Assembly (NCBI RefSeq): GCF_014636275.1
Contig: NZ_BMEB01000003.1
Span: 1-64,000 of the forward strand
DNA length: 64,000 bases
Reading direction: 5' to 3'
Source: Cellulomonas carbonis
GTDB taxonomy: Bacteria > Actinomycetota > Actinomycetes > Actinomycetales > Cellulomonadaceae
The position numbers and the translations under genes were made by a program. The notes beneath the pieces were generated by a model. The model saw only the letters and a list, made by a program, of their open reading frames with translations, had not been told where the DNA came from and did no database searches. Positions 61,243 through 64,000 of the stretch are shown here, piece after piece. Position 1 is the stretch's first letter. Every line of letters begins with the position of its first letter.

Positions 61243-61646
61243 CGTACGCGCTGCTCAACGTGCCGTTCCTGCTGGGCGCGGTGGCGGTGCTCGCCGTCGC
61301 GCGCCGACGGACGGGGCGTCCCGCGTGGGGGCCCCTCGCCGTGACGGCGGCGGTGATGCTCGCGCTCACGGCGGTGTTCGACAACGTGATGATCCGGGTC
61401 GGGCTCGTCGCGTACGACGACGCGCAGCGGCTCGGCCCGCAGGTGGGCGTCGCCCCGGTCGAGGACTTCGCGTACACGGTCCTCGCGGTGCTGCTCCTGC
61501 CCGCGTTGTGGGTGCTGCTCGGGCGGCGCCGTCGTGCGGCCGACGACGACGCGGCGGGCTCGGCGGGTGCGGCGGCGCGGATGCGGCACCCGCGCGGTGC
61601 CGGAGGCGGCAGCATGGGGCCGGACGACGGACGGAGCGGACGATGA
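61239..61646 (+). CDS. crtYf: Lycopene/C50 carotenoid cyclase subunit, CrtYf type
   Basis: A 135-residue membrane protein with three helices and the motif VAPVEDFAYTVLAVLLLPA, the counterpart of the PVEE motif in the other subunit. FDNVMIRVGLVAYDD is also typical. The C-terminal ~30 residues are charged, low-complexity tail. GTG 61239. It forms the heterodimeric cyclase with CrtYe. Confidence 0.92.
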   Translation: MTYALLNVPFLLGAVAVLAVARRRTGRPAWGPLAVTAAVMLALTAVFDNVMIRVGLVAYDDAQRLGPQVGVAPVEDFAYTVLAVLLLPALWVLLGRRRRAADDDAAGSAGAAARMRHPRGAGGGSMGPDDGRSGR

Positions 61647-62593
61647 CGACGGCGGCCGGCACGGGCGAGGGTACGGGGGCGGAGATGGGTGCGGGCACAG
61701 GGCCGGGTGCCGGCGCGGGTCGACGGTCCGCCGGGGCGGTCATCCGGGAGCTCACGCTGAGCTCGCGGCCGCTGAGCTGGGTCAACACCGCGTACCCGTT
61801 CGGCGCGGCGTACCTCATGAGCACGCGCGAGGTCGACCTGACGTTCGTCGTCGGGGTCCTGTTCTTCCTCGTCCCGTACAACCTGCTGATGTACGGGATC
61901 AACGACGTCTTCGACTACGAGTCGGACCTGAAGAACCCGCGCAAGGGCGGCGTCGAGGGTGCGCTGCTCGACCGGCGGCTGCACCGCACGACGCTCCTCG
62001 CGTCGACCCTGCTGCCGGTGCCGTTCGTGGCGTACCTCGTCGCCGTGGGTGACCCGCTGTCGTGGCTCGTGCTCGCGTTCTCGCTCTTCGCGGTCGTCGC
62101 CTACTCCGCGCCGCGGCTCCGGTTCAAGGAGCGGCCGGTGCTGGACTCGATGACGTCGAGCACGCACTTCGTCTCGCCCGCGCTGTACGGGCTCGTGCTC
62201 GCCGGGAACGGGATCGGCGCGGGCGCGTGGTGGGTGCTCGCCGGGTTCTTCCTGTGGGGCATGGCGAGCCAGGCGTTCGGCGCGGTGCAGGACGTCGTCG
62301 CCGACCGCGCCGCGGGCATCGGGTCGGTCGCGACGGTGCTCGGTGCGCGGCCGACGGTGTGGTTCGCGTTCGCGGCGTACGCCGTCGGGGGCCTGCTCAT
62401 GCTCGCGGTCCCGTGGCCCGGGCCGCTCGCGGCGCTGCTCGTGCTGCCGTACCTGGCGATCGTCTGGCAGTTCCGCGGGATCACCGACGAGACGGCCGAA
62501 ACGGCGAACCGCGGCTGGCGGCAGTTCCTCGGCGCCAACTACGTCGTCGGGTTCCTCGTGACGATGCTGCTGATCTGGGCCGTGCTGCGCTGA
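61643..62593 (+). CDS. crtEb: Lycopene elongase (UbiA-type prenyltransferase)
   Basis: A 316-residue membrane prenyltransferase. A Gly/Thr/Ala-rich N-terminal tail of ~30 residues precedes seven to nine helices. The first Asp motif is NDVFDYESDLKNPRKGG and the second AVQDVVADRAAGIGS. It adds two C5 units to lycopene, giving C50 flavuxanthin-type products that the cyclase then closes. ATG 61643 overlaps the cyclase stop by four bases. It is the last gene of the operon. Confidence 0.94.
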   Translation: MTTAAGTGEGTGAEMGAGTGPGAGAGRRSAGAVIRELTLSSRPLSWVNTAYPFGAAYLMSTREVDLTFVVGVLFFLVPYNLLMYGINDVFDYESDLKNPRKGGVEGALLDRRLHRTTLLASTLLPVPFVAYLVAVGDPLSWLVLAFSLFAVVAYSAPRLRFKERPVLDSMTSSTHFVSPALYGLVLAGNGIGAGAWWVLAGFFLWGMASQAFGAVQDVVADRAAGIGSVATVLGARPTVWFAFAAYAVGGLLMLAVPWPGPLAALLVLPYLAIVWQFRGITDETAETANRGWRQFLGANYVVGFLVTMLLIWAVLR

Positions 62594-62629
62594 GGAACGT
62601 CGACGTCACGTAGGCGCCGCGCCGCGGTC

Positions 62630-63322
62630 TCAGGCGACGCAGACGACGCCCGTGTTCCCGTCCTGGTCCGCGATCACGGTGAGCGACGGCGACTCGCTGT
62701 CGTCGACGACGGTCCCGCCCGCGGCGACGGCAGCGGCGATGCGCCCCTCGGCGACCTCTGCCGGGACGTAGACCTCGACGTGGAACCGCTGACGTGCGGT
62801 CGCGGCGTCGTCGTCGGCGGCGTCGCCGAACCAGAGGTTCGGCACCCGCCCGGTGGCGTCCCGGACCTCGTCGCTGGGGGACCCGCGGCCCTGCGAGGCG
62901 GGGTCGCCCGTGAGCAGCGCCGCCCACACGGGAGCGATCGTCGAGGAGCTGGTCGTGTCCAGGCCGAGCTCGACGACGCTGACCGAGGACGGGTCCGCGG
63001 TGAGCCCGTGCTCGGCGGCGACCTCGGTGATGCGTCGGGCCACGTCGACGTCCTTCTGGGTGACCCACTCGACGACGTGCTCGGTGGTCTGGTCCTCGCG
63101 GTAGACCGCGTCGGGGCTCACGAGCTTGAGGTCGACGTGGTTCCGACCGATCGACACGGTCGGGTGGTGGCCGAGCGCGTCGCCCGCCTCGCCGATCGCG
63201 GCGACGAATCGAGCGGCGGCACCGAAGTCGTCGACGAGGTACCGGGCGTGCAGGCCCTGGGCGAGCTTGCGCCAGTCGGTGAGCTCGGCTGAGGCGATCG
63301 CCGAGCCGCTGAGCATGTCCAT
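62630..63322 (-). CDS. Pterin-4a-carbinolamine dehydratase/VOC fusion protein
   Basis: A 230-residue two-domain protein. Residues 15-105 are a pterin carbinolamine dehydratase domain with the diagnostic ALGHHPTVSIGRNHVDLKLV. Residues 115-230 form a VOC/glyoxalase-type domain (TARQRFHVEVYVPAEVAEGR). Such fusions are recurrent in Actinobacteria. The first domain would recycle oxidised pterin cofactor, yet no aromatic amino acid hydroxylase is nearby. Convergent with crtEb. Confidence 0.85.
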   Translation of the reverse strand: MDMLSGSAIASAELTDWRKLAQGLHARYLVDDFGAAARFVAAIGEAGDALGHHPTVSIGRNHVDLKLVSPDAVYREDQTTEHVVEWVTQKDVDVARRITEVAAEHGLTADPSSVSVVELGLDTTSSSTIAPVWAALLTGDPASQGRGSPSDEVRDATGRVPNLWFGDAADDDAATARQRFHVEVYVPAEVAEGRIAAAVAAGGTVVDDSESPSLTVIADQDGNTGVVCVA

Positions 63323-63454
63323 GGTGGCCCCCTGCTGGTCATGTGCTCGTGCGTTCCTGACGGTAGGGCGGGCGCGACCCGGCGTCCAGGCCCTCGCGGC
63401 TCGGCGGATCCGCCGTCTCCCGTCGCGACGGACCGCGATCCACCGGCCCGCCTC

Positions 63455-64000
63455 CTACAGGTCCCGCCGCCCGAACGACACCGCGGCGAGCGCCCAGATC
63501 ATCGCGACCCACACCGCCGCCCAGACCAGGTAGGTCCACGTCAGCGGCGCTGCGCCGAGGAACGGGAAGGCCGCGGCCTCCTCGCCCCCGAGCCGCAGGA
63601 ACGCCGACGGGTCCTGGAACGCGTGCATCGCGCCGCGCCACAGCCCGTCGGTCGGCAGGAGCATCCGGGAGATCGGCCCGACGCGCGCGACGGCGTCGTT
63701 GCCGAGCGACTCGCCGATCCCGGCGACGACGCCCGCGATCCACGTCGCGCCGAACAGGCCGACCGCGACGACGCCCGACGCCATCGGCGACACGAGCGTC
63801 GACAGCAGCAGCGCGAGCGTGAGCAGCGCGACCGTCTGCGCGGCGAGCAACGCGAGCGCGACGGCGGGCCGGGGCGGCCAGTAGCCGACCGTCGCCTGCA
63901 CGACGAGGCACTGGGCGAGCCCGGCGACGACGACGAACCCGGACCCGAACCCGACGAGCCCGAGCCACTTGCCGAGCAGGAACGCCCACCGCCGGACCGG
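63455..64000 (-). CDS. ABC-2 type transporter permease, 5' end beyond the window
   Basis: The frame continues upstream past base 64000 (RRWAFLLGKWLGLVGFG), so 181 residues of the C-terminal part are seen. At least five hydrophobic helices are present (ALALLAAQTVALLTLALLLS, VVAVGLFGATWIAGVVAGIG, LVWAAVWVAMIWALAAVS), with GNDAVARVGPISRMLLPTDG between. This pattern is common to NatB-like and ABC-2 subunits. The ATPase gene probably lies beyond the window. The tail ends SFGRRDL. Confidence 0.8.
   Translation of the reverse strand, partial: PVRRWAFLLGKWLGLVGFGSGFVVVAGLAQCLVVQATVGYWPPRPAVALALLAAQTVALLTLALLLSTLVSPMASGVVAVGLFGATWIAGVVAGIGESLGNDAVARVGPISRMLLPTDGLWRGAMHAFQDPSAFLRLGGEEAAAFPFLGAAPLTWTYLVWAAVWVAMIWALAAVSFGRRDL

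Overview
The window comes from a very GC-rich (well above 70 % by eye) Gram-positive actinobacterium. Several features point to the order Micrococcales, probably a Cellulomonas/Cellulosimicrobium-type organism: a C50-carotenoid operon with a split CrtYe/CrtYf cyclase and a UbiA-type lycopene elongase; a dnaK-grpE-dnaJ-hspR operon with HAIR operators; an ECF42 sigma factor with DGPF partners; mycothiol-type DinB proteins; and many genes that overlap as ATGA/GTGA or have a TANNNT box directly before the start codon. The genus is inferred. No rRNA, tRNA or CRISPR array was seen.

Layout. 1-2.1 kb: an IS3-family element with a -1 slippery site, then a lower-GC orphan gene. 2.3-9 kb: a cysteine hydrolase with an AmiS/UreI channel, a HisC/Pat aminotransferase, a holin-like membrane protein, a WXG-like protein paired with a lipase-type putative type VII secretion (T7SS) effector, and a DMT transporter. 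9-14.3 kb: a five-gene MoxR/DUF58/DUF4129 operon and an FMN reductase. 14.3-22.7 kb: Nudix, SHOCT protein, purB, RDD protein, a chemotaxis-type receptor, a DUF559-type protein lying between arrays of non-coding repeats, and mmsA. 22.7-28.5 kb: YdeI, AraC, DinB, the ECF42/DGPF operon, a SpoIIE/RsbW-type ATPase. 28.6-36.2 kb: an orphan QueC-like/kinase pair, a DrrAB-like ABC transporter with a monooxygenase, a serine hydrolase with an EamA exporter, a pentapeptide-DinB protein and a broken GNAT gene. 36.2-42.5 kb: a compact minus-strand operon with a glycine-zipper putative T7SS effector, small membrane protein, LpqN-like protein, EspG-like protein and M23 peptidase; then an orphan TOPRIM protein and a second pentapeptide-DinB paralogue. 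42.7-49 kb: the heat-shock operon and a prolyl oligopeptidase. 49.3-54.7 kb: a degenerate GGDEF-like gene divergent from a 1,463-residue sigma factor fused to an anti-sigma zinc finger, membrane segments and a long extracellular stalk. 54.7-62.6 kb: an SDR, a GT2 glycosyltransferase and the idi-crtE-crtB-crtI-crtYe-crtYf-crtEb operon. The window ends in a pterin dehydratase/VOC fusion and a truncated ABC-2 permease.

How the parts work together. The carotenoid operon should carry IPP/DMAPP through GGPP, phytoene and lycopene to a cyclic C50 pigment. A perfect 16-bp palindrome lies over its promoter, and a divergent GT2 gene may glycosylate the product. The heat-shock operon carries its own repressor and two HAIR operators. 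The ECF42 operon has an apparent promoter of its own type. Two distant genes, the chemotaxis-type receptor and the giant sigma fusion, share TCAG-N15-GCCGAT, which has the spacing of a FliA/SigD-type motility promoter.

The best candidates for undescribed biology are the sigma/anti-sigma/stalk fusion at 50.3-54.7 kb and the glycine-zipper operon at 36.9-39.6 kb. Next come the lipase-type locus at 5.7-7.9 kb and the orphan QueC-like/kinase pair at 28.6-29.8 kb.
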